Assembly: GCF_002001125.1 (NCBI RefSeq)
Contig: NZ_MUNV01000005.1
Coordinates: 186,001 to 250,000 of the forward strand
Direction of reading: 5' to 3'
DNA length: 64,000 bases
DNA from: Rhodanobacter sp. B04
Lineage (GTDB): Bacteria > Pseudomonadota > Gammaproteobacteria > Xanthomonadales > Rhodanobacteraceae
The notes under the pieces are model-generated. The model saw only the letters and a list, made by a program, of their open reading frames with translations. It had not been told where the DNA came from and did no database searches. A program made the position numbers and the translations under genes. Position 1 is the stretch's first letter; every line of letters begins with the position of its first letter. Below are positions 36,529 through 45,570 of the stretch, one piece after another.

Positions 36529-36534
36529 TACAAT
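36529..36534 (+). promoter_or_regulatory. -10 element directly upstream of algH
   Basis: TACAAT ends six bases before the ATG at 36541. A start point 6-8 bases after the box would fall on the ATG, which predicts a leaderless algH mRNA. No clear -35 hexamer is seen. Confidence 0.45.
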
Positions 36535-36540
36535 GCGGGC

Positions 36541-37110
36541 ATGACTTCCGGGCAACTCTCCACCCTCACCGGGCACTTCCTGATCGCCATGCCGGGGCTG
36601 GCCGAGCCGCCGTTCCAACGCGGCGTGGCGCTGCTGTGCCAGCACAACGAGGACGGTGCGGTCGGACTGCTGGTAAACCAGTTGTCCGAATACCGCTTCG
36701 GCGACGTGCTGGCGCAGATGCGGCTCGAGTGCGCAGACAGCGAGCTGGCCGATGCCCCGGTGCTGATCGGCGGCCCGGTGCAGCAAGAGCGCGGCTTCGT
36801 GCTGCACCGCGATCCCGGTGACTGGGAAGCCAGCTATCGCGTCAACGCCGATTGGTCGGTCACCACTTCGCGCGACATCCTCGTTGCGATGGCCGCCGGC
36901 GAAGGCCCACGCCAGGCCATCATGGTGCTCGGTTACGCCGGCTGGGATGCCGGCCAGCTGGAACAGGAACTGATGGCCAACGCCTGGCTCACCACCGAAG
37001 CCTGCGGCCGGGTGGTGTTCGACACTCCGCTTGAAGAACGCTGGAGCGCCGCTGCCGGACTGGTCGGGGTGGATCCGCGCCAGCTGTCCGGCTACGCGGG
37101 CCACGCATGA
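36541..37110 (+). CDS. algH: UPF0301 family protein AlgH/YqgE
   Basis: This 189-residue protein belongs to DUF179 (YqgE/AlgH). Typical segments are LTGHFLIAMPGLAEPPFQRG at the start, GLLVNQ, PVLIGGPVQQERGFVLH and LVMAA-type IMVLGYAGWDAGQLEQEL. Its biochemical function is unknown; the name comes from an effect on alginate regulation in Pseudomonas. The stop overlaps the ruvX ATG, the usual yqgE-yqgF pairing. Confidence 0.93.
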   Translation: MTSGQLSTLTGHFLIAMPGLAEPPFQRGVALLCQHNEDGAVGLLVNQLSEYRFGDVLAQMRLECADSELADAPVLIGGPVQQERGFVLHRDPGDWEASYRVNADWSVTTSRDILVAMAAGEGPRQAIMVLGYAGWDAGQLEQELMANAWLTTEACGRVVFDTPLEERWSAAAGLVGVDPRQLSGYAGHA

Positions 37111-37553
37111 GCTGTGTGCTCGGGTTCGATGTCGGCAGTCGCCTGACGGGTGTCGCCATCGGCAACTCGTTCACCGCCAGCGCGCGTGGGCTGACCACGA
37201 TTCCCGTGCGTGACGGCGAGCCGGACTGGCAACAGCTCGATGGCCTGCGCAAGGAATGGTTGCCGGATACGCTCATCGTCGGCCTGCCCTTGGCGCTCGA
37301 TGGCGCCGAACAGGCTGCCAGCCGCAATGCACGCCGTTTTGCCGTCCAGCTGCAACGTCGCTACAGCCTGCCGGTGGTGCTCGTCGACGAACGGCATAGC
37401 TCGCAGGAAGCCGCCGAACGATTCGCCGCCGCCCGCGCCGCCGGCCTCAAGCGCCGCCGCGATGCCGCAACCATCGATGCCGAAGCCGCTGCCATCATCG
37501 TCGAGCGCTGGCTCGGCGGCGCAGAGGCGTGGCCCGCCGCCACCGATCACTGA
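37107..37553 (+). CDS. ruvX: Holliday junction resolvase-like protein RuvX (YqgF)
   Basis: This 148-residue RNase H-fold protein has the FDVGSRLTGVAIGN metal-binding strand, VGLPLALDG, and VDERHSSQEA near residue 92. YqgF/RuvX is needed for 16S rRNA 5'-end maturation and has resolvase-like fold. It starts with an ATG overlapping the algH stop by 4 nt. pyrB follows 30 bp later. Confidence 0.93.
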   Translation: MSCVLGFDVGSRLTGVAIGNSFTASARGLTTIPVRDGEPDWQQLDGLRKEWLPDTLIVGLPLALDGAEQAASRNARRFAVQLQRRYSLPVVLVDERHSSQEAAERFAAARAAGLKRRRDAATIDAEAAAIIVERWLGGAEAWPAATDH

Positions 37554-37583
37554 AACCTCCCATTCCCACTCAGACCTGCTGCC

Positions 37584-38510
37584 ATGAGCCCTCGCCTGCG
37601 CCATCTGACCACCCTGGAACATCTGCCCCGCGAGACGATCGAGCGCCTGCTCGACCGTGCCGAGGCACTGCGCGATGCCTGCGCGCATGGCACCCGCAAG
37701 CTCGATGTGCTGGCCGGGCGCACGGTGCTTAACCTGTTCTTCGAGCCCTCCACCCGCACGCGTACTTCGTTCGAACTGGCGGCGCGCCGGCTTGGCGCGG
37801 ATGTGATCAATTTCGACATCGGCTTCTCCTCGACCAGCAAGGGCGAGGAACTGTTCGACACCTTGCACACGCTGGAAGCCATGCATCTGGACGCGATCAT
37901 CGTGCGTCACAAGCATTCGGGCACACCGGATGAACTGGTGCGCCACGCGATGAGCGGCGTGTCGGTGATCAATGCCGGCGACGGCAACCGGGCCCATCCC
38001 ACCCAGGGCCTGCTCGACGCGTTGACGATCCGCCAGCATCGGCCGGACTTCGACAACCTCACCGTCGTGATCTGCGGCGACATCCGGCATTCGCGCGTGG
38101 CCCGTTCGGACATCCACGCATTCAGCACCCTGGGCATCAAGCAGATCCGCCTGTGCGGGCCGACCCCGCTGATGCCGACGGCAGAGGAATTCCCACACTG
38201 CCGGCACTACGACGATTTTGACGCGGCCATCGACGGTGCCGATGCGGTGATCATGCTGCGCCTGCAGAAAGAGCGCATGGCCTCGATCGACCTGCCGGAC
38301 GAAGCCGCCTATTTCGCCCACTACGGCCTGGATCAGCGTCGCCTGGCACGGGCCGCGAAAGGATGTCTGGTGATGCATCCCGGCCCGATCAACCGTGGCA
38401 TCGAGATCGCCCCGGACGTGGCCGACGGCGCCCAGTCGCGCATCCTGGAACAGGTCGGCAACGGCGTGTTCGTGCGCATGGCGGTATTGAACGAAGTACT
38501 CGCCCGTTGA
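37584..38510 (+). CDS. pyrB: Aspartate carbamoyltransferase catalytic subunit
   Basis: PyrB condenses carbamoyl phosphate and aspartate in the first committed step of pyrimidine synthesis. The 308-residue protein has the carbamoyl-phosphate loop FEPSTRTRTSFELAARRLGA, HKHSGTPDE, NAGDGNRAHPTQGLLDALT and HPGPINRGIEI. No pyrI regulatory subunit gene follows, and no pyrC-like pseudo-dihydroorotase is present as there is in Pseudomonas. It sits in the algH-ruvX-pyrB arrangement. Confidence 0.95.
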   Translation: MSPRLRHLTTLEHLPRETIERLLDRAEALRDACAHGTRKLDVLAGRTVLNLFFEPSTRTRTSFELAARRLGADVINFDIGFSSTSKGEELFDTLHTLEAMHLDAIIVRHKHSGTPDELVRHAMSGVSVINAGDGNRAHPTQGLLDALTIRQHRPDFDNLTVVICGDIRHSRVARSDIHAFSTLGIKQIRLCGPTPLMPTAEEFPHCRHYDDFDAAIDGADAVIMLRLQKERMASIDLPDEAAYFAHYGLDQRRLARAAKGCLVMHPGPINRGIEIAPDVADGAQSRILEQVGNGVFVRMAVLNEVLAR

Positions 38511-38657
38511 GCCGAAGGCCAAGGTCGAGCCGGGCACGCCGGTGCTGACCGGAAATCCGTACATCGCCAAACCGCGCCGGTCAGCAGGTTGCCGCGCCGC
38601 AGCAACCTGCAAACCGGCATAATAGCGACGCCGTATTCATCACCCATGGGGATCATC

Positions 38658-40445
38658 ATGCGATCGACAAAGCGCTTTATCGCGCTGGGCTTTGCTGGCG
38701 TCATGCTGGCGGCCTGCGGGCACAAGGACAAGGACGCACCACTGGCTTTCGTGCCAGCGGATACGCCGTATGTGGTGGCCAATCTGGAGGCCCTGGACGA
38801 CGACACCCGCACGGCCCTGCTCGCCCAGGCCGACGCACAGCTGCCCTCGCAACTGGCCCAGATGAATGCCGCGGCTGACCGCCTGGCGCCGAAGGATCCC
38901 GATGGCGCACGCCTGCTGCATGCCCTGAGCGCGGAGTTCAACGGCAAGACCGTCGAGGGTTTCGCGCAAAGCGCCGGCGTGAACATCAAAGGTCTCTCGG
39001 CCTTCTACGGGCTCGGCCTGGCACCGGTCGGACGCTTCGAACTGAGCGATCCGAAGGCTTTCGACGGCTTCATCGGCCGATTGGAAACCGCCTACGGCAA
39101 GAAGCTGGAGGTCGCCAGCATCGGTGCACAGAGCTACCGCAAATACGTCTTCGCCGCCTCGGGTACCGAAGTGATCCTGGCCACGGTCGGCAAGCAGGCC
39201 GTGGCTGCGCTGCTGCCGGCCGACGTGTCGCCAACCATGTTGCGCGAAGCCCTGGGGCTGGACCGGCCACAGAAGAGCCTGCAGGACGATGGCCGCCTGA
39301 GCACATTGGCCAAGGCCAAGGGCTACCAGAAGTGGATGGTCGGCAACCTGGACCTGACCCGCGCCCTGCCGCTGGCCATCGGTGGCAAGGACCCGCTGCT
39401 CGCCGCCATCCTCAAGGCGCGAGCCGAGGCCGTATTCGCCAAGACCGGTGAACCGGTGGCCAACCAGCTGCAGACTTCGCCGAGCTGCTTGACCGATGCC
39501 GCACGGATCGCCGCGCGCGTACCAGCCGTGAATTTCGGCTACACCCGGCTCGACACGAAGCATCAGGACATGCGCCTGGACGTGACGCTGGCCGACGACA
39601 TCAGCAAGGCCTTTGCCGGTCTCAAGGTGGGCCTGCCTGGCCTCGGCAGCGTGGGAACCGCGCCGTTTGACCTGAGCATGGCGCTGCCGGTCGCGCAGTT
39701 GCGCACGTTCTGGTCCGACCAGGCCGATGCGGTGGTCGCCAAGCCGTTCACCTGCCCAGCCCTGATCGATCTCAACGACAGTTTCGCCAAGCTCGGCCCG
39801 GCGATGCAGAAGGCCGCCATCCCGCCCTTTGGCGACATGCTCGGCCTGCGCATTGCGCTGGACACCCTGGTTCCCGGCAAGGATTCCGGCATGCCCACCT
39901 TCAGCGGGCGCATCGTGCTCGGCAGCAACAACCCCGCCGGCCTGCTCGCCACGGGCCAGATGATGGTGCCCGCGCTGGCCCAGCTGAAACCCGGCAACGA
40001 CGGCAAGCCGCTGCCGTTACCCAAGGACATGACCAGCATGCTGGGTCAGCCCGCCTGGCTGGCGATGAGCGACAAGGCACTCGCCCTGGGCATCGGAACC
40101 GGCGAAGACGCCAAGCTCGCCGATACACTGAAAGATCCCGCCGGCGATGCCGGCCGCATGACCCGCATGCATCTCAGCGGCGCGATGTATCTGAACTGGC
40201 TGCAGCTGCTGGAGCAAAAGGTCGACAGCCTGGCCGCGGCCACGGCGGCACTCAACAAGAGCGACGAGCCGCCGATCGACGGCGACAGCTCCGACGAAGC
40301 GGCGCAGGCTGCCGCCAACGCAGCACGTTCGAAGGCCCAGTTCGAAGCCATGAAAGCCCAGGCCGAACGGGTCGACAGCATCGATGCCGAGATGCATGTC
40401 GACGACAGCGGCCTGGTGATCACCAGCCAGACGGCCTTGAAGTAA
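38658..40445 (+). CDS. Large hypothetical lipoprotein
   Basis: Not recognised as a named family. The 595-residue protein begins with a lipoprotein signal (MRSTKRFIALGFAGVMLAAC) with lipobox LAAC and mature start CGHKDKD; the second residue after Cys is His, not Asp. It is probably anchored to the outer membrane. The mature part has repeated alpha/beta modules (PADTPYVVANLEAL; FNFGYTRLDT-like strands). The C-terminal part is helical and ends in a coiled-coil-like stretch (~530-580, KAQFEAMKAQAERVDS). ATG 38658 is chosen over 38646 from GGGGA spacing and the signal. Confidence 0.8.
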   Translation: MRSTKRFIALGFAGVMLAACGHKDKDAPLAFVPADTPYVVANLEALDDDTRTALLAQADAQLPSQLAQMNAAADRLAPKDPDGARLLHALSAEFNGKTVEGFAQSAGVNIKGLSAFYGLGLAPVGRFELSDPKAFDGFIGRLETAYGKKLEVASIGAQSYRKYVFAASGTEVILATVGKQAVAALLPADVSPTMLREALGLDRPQKSLQDDGRLSTLAKAKGYQKWMVGNLDLTRALPLAIGGKDPLLAAILKARAEAVFAKTGEPVANQLQTSPSCLTDAARIAARVPAVNFGYTRLDTKHQDMRLDVTLADDISKAFAGLKVGLPGLGSVGTAPFDLSMALPVAQLRTFWSDQADAVVAKPFTCPALIDLNDSFAKLGPAMQKAAIPPFGDMLGLRIALDTLVPGKDSGMPTFSGRIVLGSNNPAGLLATGQMMVPALAQLKPGNDGKPLPLPKDMTSMLGQPAWLAMSDKALALGIGTGEDAKLADTLKDPAGDAGRMTRMHLSGAMYLNWLQLLEQKVDSLAAATAALNKSDEPPIDGDSSDEAAQAAANAARSKAQFEAMKAQAERVDSIDAEMHVDDSGLVITSQTALK

Positions 40446-40468
40446 CCATCGGCTGCAGTCGACTCAGG

Positions 40469-40499
40469 AACCCGGAGCGCCACAGCGCTCCGGGTTTTT
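40469..40499 (+). terminator. Rho-independent terminator after the lipoprotein gene
   Basis: A 10-bp GC-rich stem (CCCGGAGCGC/GCGCTCCGGG) with a CACA loop, flanked by AA and followed by TTTTT, lies 24 bp after the stop at 40445. It is a textbook intrinsic terminator for the plus strand and separates it from pilU. Confidence 0.9.
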
Positions 40500-40548
40500 C
40501 ATGCGCGGGCGGGACGCATCCGAAACCACGCAGGGCGCAGGCCCGTCC

Positions 40549-41718
40549 TCAGCGATTCAGCAGATTGTTTCCGCCGAAGTTCTGCGCGTCGCGCGTCTCT
40601 TCCAGCTCCACGCCTTCCAGTCCCTGCGACAAGGTGTGCGCATCGCCACCCTGCGCCAGCTTGATGCGCAGACGCACCTCGTTCGAGCTGTCGGCGTAGC
40701 GCAGCGCATCCTCGTAACTGATCTCGCCGGCGTGATACAGCTCGACCAGGCTCTGGTCGAACGTCTTCATGCCGAGCAGGGTGGAATCCTTCATCAATTC
40801 CTTCAGCTTGTGGATCTCGCCCTGGCGGATGTAGTCCTGTGCCAGCGGCGTACCCAGCAGCACTTCCACGGCCACGCGACGTGCCTTGCCGTCGGGCGTG
40901 GGAATCAGCATCTGCGCCACGATGCCTTTCAGGTTCAACGACAGGTCCATCAGCAGTTGCTGGCGACGGTCCTCCGGGAAGAAGTGCAGGATGCGATCCA
41001 TCGCCTGGTTCGCGTTGTTCGCGTGCAGCGTGCACAACACCAGGTGGCCGGTTTCGGCGAAGGCGATCGCGTGATCCATGCCCTCGCGCGTGCGCACCTC
41101 GCCGATCATGATCACGTCCGGCGCCTGGCGCAGCGTGTTCTTCAGCGCGTTGTCCCAGCTGTCGGTATCGATGCCGACTTCGCGCTGGGTGATGATGCAG
41201 CCCTCGTGCTTGTGCACGTACTCGATCGGGTCCTCGATGGTGATGATGTGACCGGTCGAGTTGAGGTTGCGATAGCCCACCATCGCCGCCAGCGAGGTCG
41301 ATTTGCCCGAACCGGTGGCGCCGACGAAAACGATGATGCCGCGCTTGGTCATCGCCAGCTGCTTGATCACCGGCGGCAGGTTCAGCTCCTCCGGCGTCGG
41401 AATCTTCGACTCGATCCGGCGCAGCACCATGCCGACGCAGTTGCGCTGGTAGAAGCACGACACACGGAAACGGCCGACACCCTGCGCGGAAATCGCGAAC
41501 TGGCACTCGTGGGTCTTCTCGAATTCCTCGCGCTGGCCCGGCGTCATCACGTTGAGCACCATGTCGCGCGACTGCTGCACGCTGAGCGGGCTCTGGGTGA
41601 TCGGCACGATGCGGCCCTGCACCTTCATCGACGGCGCCACGCCCGCCGTAATGAACAGGTCGGAAGCCTTCTTGTGCACCATCAGCTTCAGGAACGAGGT
41701 GAAATCAAAATCGCTCAT
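40549..41718 (-). CDS. pilU: Type IV pilus retraction ATPase PilU
   Basis: This 389-residue secretion-type ATPase has Walker A VGATGSGKST, the Asp box ITIEDPIEYVH, Walker B VIMIGEVRTREGM and His box TGHLVLCTLHANN. PilU works with PilT during high-force pilus retraction. It lies downstream of pilT with 96 bp between them. The C-terminal tail after residue ~350 is shorter in PilT, which is a PilU trait. Confidence 0.95.
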   Translation of the reverse strand: MSDFDFTSFLKLMVHKKASDLFITAGVAPSMKVQGRIVPITQSPLSVQQSRDMVLNVMTPGQREEFEKTHECQFAISAQGVGRFRVSCFYQRNCVGMVLRRIESKIPTPEELNLPPVIKQLAMTKRGIIVFVGATGSGKSTSLAAMVGYRNLNSTGHIITIEDPIEYVHKHEGCIITQREVGIDTDSWDNALKNTLRQAPDVIMIGEVRTREGMDHAIAFAETGHLVLCTLHANNANQAMDRILHFFPEDRRQQLLMDLSLNLKGIVAQMLIPTPDGKARRVAVEVLLGTPLAQDYIRQGEIHKLKELMKDSTLLGMKTFDQSLVELYHAGEISYEDALRYADSSNEVRLRIKLAQGGDAHTLSQGLEGVELEETRDAQNFGGNNLLNR

Positions 41719-41814
41719 CGCGGGTCTCCTCCGGAGACAGGAAACGGAGTACAGGGGCGGAGAGCAGATGCAGGGGCGACAATCGCCTCGCCGCCCGCTC
41801 CCCGCGTCCCGGTT

Positions 41815-42852
41815 TTACTTGAAGCCTTCCTTGTTCTTGGCATAGCTGGAGGCCTGCTGACGCGTCACCAGGCCGCGCTTTACCAGATCCTGCAGGCACT
41901 GATCCAGCGTCTGCATGCCGAATTGCTGGCCGGTCTGGATCGACGAATACATCTGCGCCACCTTGTCCTCGCGGATCAGGTTGCGGATCGCCGGGATGCC
42001 GACCATGATCTCGTGCGCCGCGATGCGGCCGCCGCCGACCTTCTTCAGCAACGACTGCGAAATCACCGCGCGCAGCGACTCGGACAGCATCGAACGCACC
42101 ATCGGTTTTTCGCCGGCGGGGAACACGTCGATGATGCGGTCGATCGTCTTCGCCGCCGAGCTGGTATGCACGGTGGCGAACACCAAGTGGCCGGTTTCCG
42201 CCGCGGTCAGCGCCAGACGGATGGTTTCCAGATCGCGCAACTCGCCGACCAGGATGTAATCCGGATCCTCGCGCAGCGCCGAACGCAGCGCCTCGTTGAA
42301 GCCGTGCGTGTCGCGGTGCACTTCGCGCTGGTTGACCAGGCACTTCTGCGAGGTATGCACAAACTCGATCGGATCCTCGATCGTGAGCATGTGGCCGTAT
42401 TCGTTCTTGTTGATGTGGTCGACCATCGCCGCGAGCGTAGTCGACTTGCCCGAGCCGGTCGGACCGGTCACCAGGATCAGGCCCTGCGGCTGCTCGATCA
42501 GTTCCTTGAAGATGCGCGGGCAGCCCAGGTCCTCCAGCGTCAGCACTTCGGACGGAATGGTGCGGAACACCGCGCCGGCGCCACGGTTCTGGGTGAACGC
42601 ATTGACGCGGAAACGCGCCAGCCCGGGAATCTCGAACGAGAAGTCGGTCTCTAGGAATTCCTCGTAATCGCGCCGCTGCTTGTCCGACATGATGTCGTAC
42701 ACCAGCGAATGCACCTGCTTGTGCTCAAGCGCGGGAATGTTGATGCGGCGAACGTCGCCGTCAACGCGAATCATCGGCGGCAGCCCGGCGGACAGGTGCA
42801 AGTCCGAGGCCTTGTTCTTCACCGAGAAGGCAAGCAGTTCGGCAATGTCCAT
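41815..42852 (-). CDS. pilT: Type IV pilus retraction ATPase PilT
   Basis: PilT is the main pilus depolymerisation motor, needed for twitching. The 345-residue protein has the hallmark AIRNLIRE retraction motif (PAIRNLIREDK), Walker A GPTGSGKSTTLAA, Asp box TIEDPIEFVH, Walker B LVGELRDLETIR and His box TGHLVFATVHT. The ATG at 42852 is preceded by GAGGGGAA. Neighbour pilU lies downstream, and the rest of the twitching control system is at 22-34 kb. Confidence 0.96.
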   Translation of the reverse strand: MDIAELLAFSVKNKASDLHLSAGLPPMIRVDGDVRRINIPALEHKQVHSLVYDIMSDKQRRDYEEFLETDFSFEIPGLARFRVNAFTQNRGAGAVFRTIPSEVLTLEDLGCPRIFKELIEQPQGLILVTGPTGSGKSTTLAAMVDHINKNEYGHMLTIEDPIEFVHTSQKCLVNQREVHRDTHGFNEALRSALREDPDYILVGELRDLETIRLALTAAETGHLVFATVHTSSAAKTIDRIIDVFPAGEKPMVRSMLSESLRAVISQSLLKKVGGGRIAAHEIMVGIPAIRNLIREDKVAQMYSSIQTGQQFGMQTLDQCLQDLVKRGLVTRQQASSYAKNKEGFK

Positions 42853-43218
42853 CTGTCGTTCCCCTCAACCGATCGTCTGGATGGCATGAATTGGATGCCG
42901 CAGCGGGAACCGGATGGGATCCACAGGCATGGTGCACCGCAGCGCATGGCGCAGCCACCACTCGAGCCACCCTGTCGAACCACCGATTCCCCTTGCAGCC
43001 GCGTCGATACTACTCGCGCAACCGCCTGTGCGGCCAGTCTTTCCCATCGCCGACGCACAAACTGTCGACCTGGTTCGCAACCTGGCCATCAAAGCCATCG
43101 TCCAGCCGTCGTCCGGACCCGCTACCGCTTGTATCGGTGCCCCGCCATACCCATGAACCAGCTTGCAACCGCGCCGGCTCCGGTAAGGTAGCGGCCTGGA
43201 TGATCGAGGAACCCTTGC
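42853..43218. other. Intergenic region between divergent pilT and proC
   Basis: This 366-bp stretch has no open frame that looks like a gene; small frames on both strands have no recognisable sequence. In Pseudomonas aeruginosa yggS sits here, between pilT and proC. No clear promoter could be picked; a ribosome site GAGGGGAA lies next to pilT and GAGGA next to proC. Confidence 0.6.
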
Positions 43219-44043
43219 ATGACCCAACTTGCCTTCATCGGCGGCGGCAACATGGCGCGCAGCCTGATCGGCGGCCTGCTGAAAACCGGCGTGGCCGCGT
43301 CGACCATCCGCGTCGCCGAACCGCTGGCCGAGGCCCGACATGCGCTCGGCCGCGAATTCGGGGTCGCCTGCTACGCCGAAAACCGCCTTGCCGCCGCCCA
43401 GGCCGAGGTGATCGTGCTGGCGGTCAAGCCGCAGATCATGCCGGCGATCCATGTCGAGCTGCGCGACACCTTGCAACGCAACCGCCCGCTGCTGATCTCG
43501 ATCGCCGCCGGCGTGCGGCTGGACCAGCTGGAACGCTGGTTCGGCAGCGGCCTGCCGATCGTGCGCTGCATGCCGAATACCCCGGCACTGATCGGTGCCG
43601 GCGCCACCGGCCTGTGCGCCAACAACCGGGTCAGCCCATCGCAGAAGGCACAGGCGCAACACATCCTCGACACCGCCGGCATCACCCGCTGGATCGACGA
43701 TGAGGCGCTGATGGACACCGTCACCGCGCTGTCCGGCTCCGGCCCCGCTTACTTCTTCGCCCTGGTCGAAGCACTGGAGGCCGCCGCCGTCGCGCAAGGC
43801 CTGCCGCGCGACACCGCCCGCGCGCTGGCCACGCAGACTTGCCTCGGTGCCGGCCGCATGCTGGTCGAGGGCGGCGAGGATCCTGCCGTGCTGCGCCAAC
43901 GCGTCACCTCGCCCAACGGCACCACCCAGGCCGCGCTGGAAAGCTTCGGCACGGATGGCCTGCCGCGCATCGTCGCCCGCGCCGTCGCTGCCGCTACCCG
44001 TCGCGGCGAGGAACTGGCCGCCCAACTGGACACTCTCTCTTGA
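43219..44043 (+). CDS. proC: Pyrroline-5-carboxylate reductase
   Basis: ProC reduces pyrroline-5-carboxylate to proline with NAD(P)H. The 274-residue protein has the Rossmann GGGNMARSLIGGL start, VKPQIMPAI, RCMPNTPALIGAGATGLCAN, and the C-terminal signature ALSGSGPAYFFALVEAL and SPNGTTQAALE. The ATG at 43219 follows GAGGA. The stop overlaps the TTG of yggT (TTGA). Confidence 0.95.
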   Translation: MTQLAFIGGGNMARSLIGGLLKTGVAASTIRVAEPLAEARHALGREFGVACYAENRLAAAQAEVIVLAVKPQIMPAIHVELRDTLQRNRPLLISIAAGVRLDQLERWFGSGLPIVRCMPNTPALIGAGATGLCANNRVSPSQKAQAQHILDTAGITRWIDDEALMDTVTALSGSGPAYFFALVEALEAAAVAQGLPRDTARALATQTCLGAGRMLVEGGEDPAVLRQRVTSPNGTTQAALESFGTDGLPRIVARAVAAATRRGEELAAQLDTLS

Positions 44044-44615
44044 GCTACCTGCTGAACGCCCTTTCCATGCTGATCGAACTGGCCTTCGAGGCCGTGGTCA
44101 CGCTGTTGCTGCTGCGCGTGGCGGCTGAAGCCTGCCGCGCGGATTTCAACAACCCACTGAGCCAGTTCATCTATCGCTATACCAACCCGGTGCTGGCCCC
44201 GATCCGGCGCGTGCTGCCGAACTGGCGCCGGGTCAATCTGGCGGCCCTGCTGCTGGCATGGCTGGCGATGCTGCTGAAGCGCCTGCTGCTGTTTGCGATG
44301 CTCGGCATCGTGCCGCATCCCGCGGGACTGCTATTGATGGCCCTGGCCGAACTGCTCGATTTTGCGCTGCTGTTCTACATCGTGCTGCTGTTCGGCTGGT
44401 CGCTGCTCAGCATGTTTGCCGTGGATCGGCGGCAACCGCTGCTGCGCCTGGCCGGCACGATCATCGAGCCGCTGCTGCGTCCGCTGCACGGCAAACTGAT
44501 TGCCGGGCAAATCGACTTCGCGCCGATGGCGGTGATGATCGTGCTGCTGTTGGCGCGCCTGCTGATTGCCGCGCCACTGCTCGATCTGGGCGCCCGGTTG
44601 GCCATGCTCGGCTGA
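44040..44615 (+). CDS. yggT: YggT family membrane protein
   Basis: This 191-residue inner-membrane protein has two copies of the YGGT domain, each with a pair of hydrophobic helices and a DFNNPLSQFIYRYTNPVLAPIRR or GTIIEPLLRPLHG loop. The family functions in cation or osmotic homeostasis only by inference. The start is TTG at 44040, overlapping proC; an ATG at 44067 would shorten it by nine residues. proC-yggT is a common pair. Confidence 0.85.
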   Translation: MSYLLNALSMLIELAFEAVVTLLLLRVAAEACRADFNNPLSQFIYRYTNPVLAPIRRVLPNWRRVNLAALLLAWLAMLLKRLLLFAMLGIVPHPAGLLLMALAELLDFALLFYIVLLFGWSLLSMFAVDRRQPLLRLAGTIIEPLLRPLHGKLIAGQIDFAPMAVMIVLLLARLLIAAPLLDLGARLAMLG

Positions 44616-44753
44616 GCGATGATCGATGGCCGCCACCGTAGCGGCTTTACCAGGCGTTGATGGCTTGAAACGAAGGGCGCTCGATCCCTTGCTGCGACCC
44701 AACGCTCTTCGCCCTGAGGCCACGCTCAAGCCACCATCAGCAACGCTGGCCGC

Positions 44754-45566
44754 TCAGCGCAACGTCCATTCGGCGATGATCCGGTGGATCGCATCCAGCC
44801 CGTCGAACAACGCCGCCGGCCCCGGCTGCAAGATGATCGGCGACTTGATCTCGTAGAGGTCGCCGTTGCGCACCGCGGGAATGGTTTCCCAACCCGGCCG
44901 CGCCGCGACTTTTTCCGGCCGGAAGCGCTTGCCGCACCACGAGCCGAGGATGATGTCCGGCGCACGCCGCACCACTTCGTCGCCGTTTGGCAGGATGCGC
45001 TGCTTCGCCAGCGGCTCGCGGGCGAGTTCGGGAAAACAGTCGTCGCCGCCGGCGATGCCGACGATCTCCGCGACCCAGCGGATGCCGGTGATGATCGGCT
45101 CGTCCCACTCCTCGAAATACACCTTCGGCCGTCGCGGCAATTGCGCAACGGCGGCACGAACCTCGGCGATGTGCTCCTCGGCACGCTGCGCATAGGCCTC
45201 GGCCTTTCCGTGCGCACCGACCATCGCGCCGAGCCGCCGAATGTAGGCAAGGATGCCGTCGACGCTGCGATGGTTGCTGATCCACACCTCGACGCCGGCC
45301 TTGATCAGCTCGCGCGCGATGTCGGCCTGGATGTCGGAGAAGCCGATCGCCAGGTCCGGTTCGAGCTTCAGGATCTCGCCGATCTTGGCGCTGATGAACG
45401 CCGAGACCTTCGGCTTCTCCTTGCGCGCCCGCGCCGGCCGCACCGTGAACCCGGAGATGCCGACGATGCGGTCCTGTTCGCCCAGCGCGTACAGCACCTC
45501 GGTCGGCTCCTCGGTGAGGCAGACGATGCGCTGCGGATAGTGGTCTGGCACGACTCGACCGGTCAC
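44754..45566 (-). CDS. BtuF-like cobalamin/siderophore-binding protein without signal peptide
   Basis: This 270-residue protein matches the periplasmic-binding-protein fold family PF01497: PQRIVCLTEEPTEVLYALGEQDRIVGISGF at the start and the ILKLEPDLAIGFSDIQ second half. Other copies are exported, but this one has no signal peptide or lipobox; the GTG start at 45566 lies four bases after the yjbQ stop and leaves no room for one. Whether it is cytoplasmic is unclear. It sits in one cluster with yjbQ and pdxH, and no permease or ATPase gene is nearby. Confidence 0.75.
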   Translation of the reverse strand: MTGRVVPDHYPQRIVCLTEEPTEVLYALGEQDRIVGISGFTVRPARARKEKPKVSAFISAKIGEILKLEPDLAIGFSDIQADIARELIKAGVEVWISNHRSVDGILAYIRRLGAMVGAHGKAEAYAQRAEEHIAEVRAAVAQLPRRPKVYFEEWDEPIITGIRWVAEIVGIAGGDDCFPELAREPLAKQRILPNGDEVVRRAPDIILGSWCGKRFRPEKVAARPGWETIPAVRNGDLYEIKSPIILQPGPAALFDGLDAIHRIIAEWTLR

Positions 45567-45570
45567 GCGC

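Noticed and set aside
40501..42654. 717-codon plus-strand open frame across pilU and pilT
   Set aside because: His/Gln/Arg-rich shadow translation of the two well-supported minus-strand ATPases.
42819..43058. 79-codon minus-strand frame between pilT and proC
   Set aside because: It overlaps the pilT start and has random-looking sequence; there is no ribosome site.
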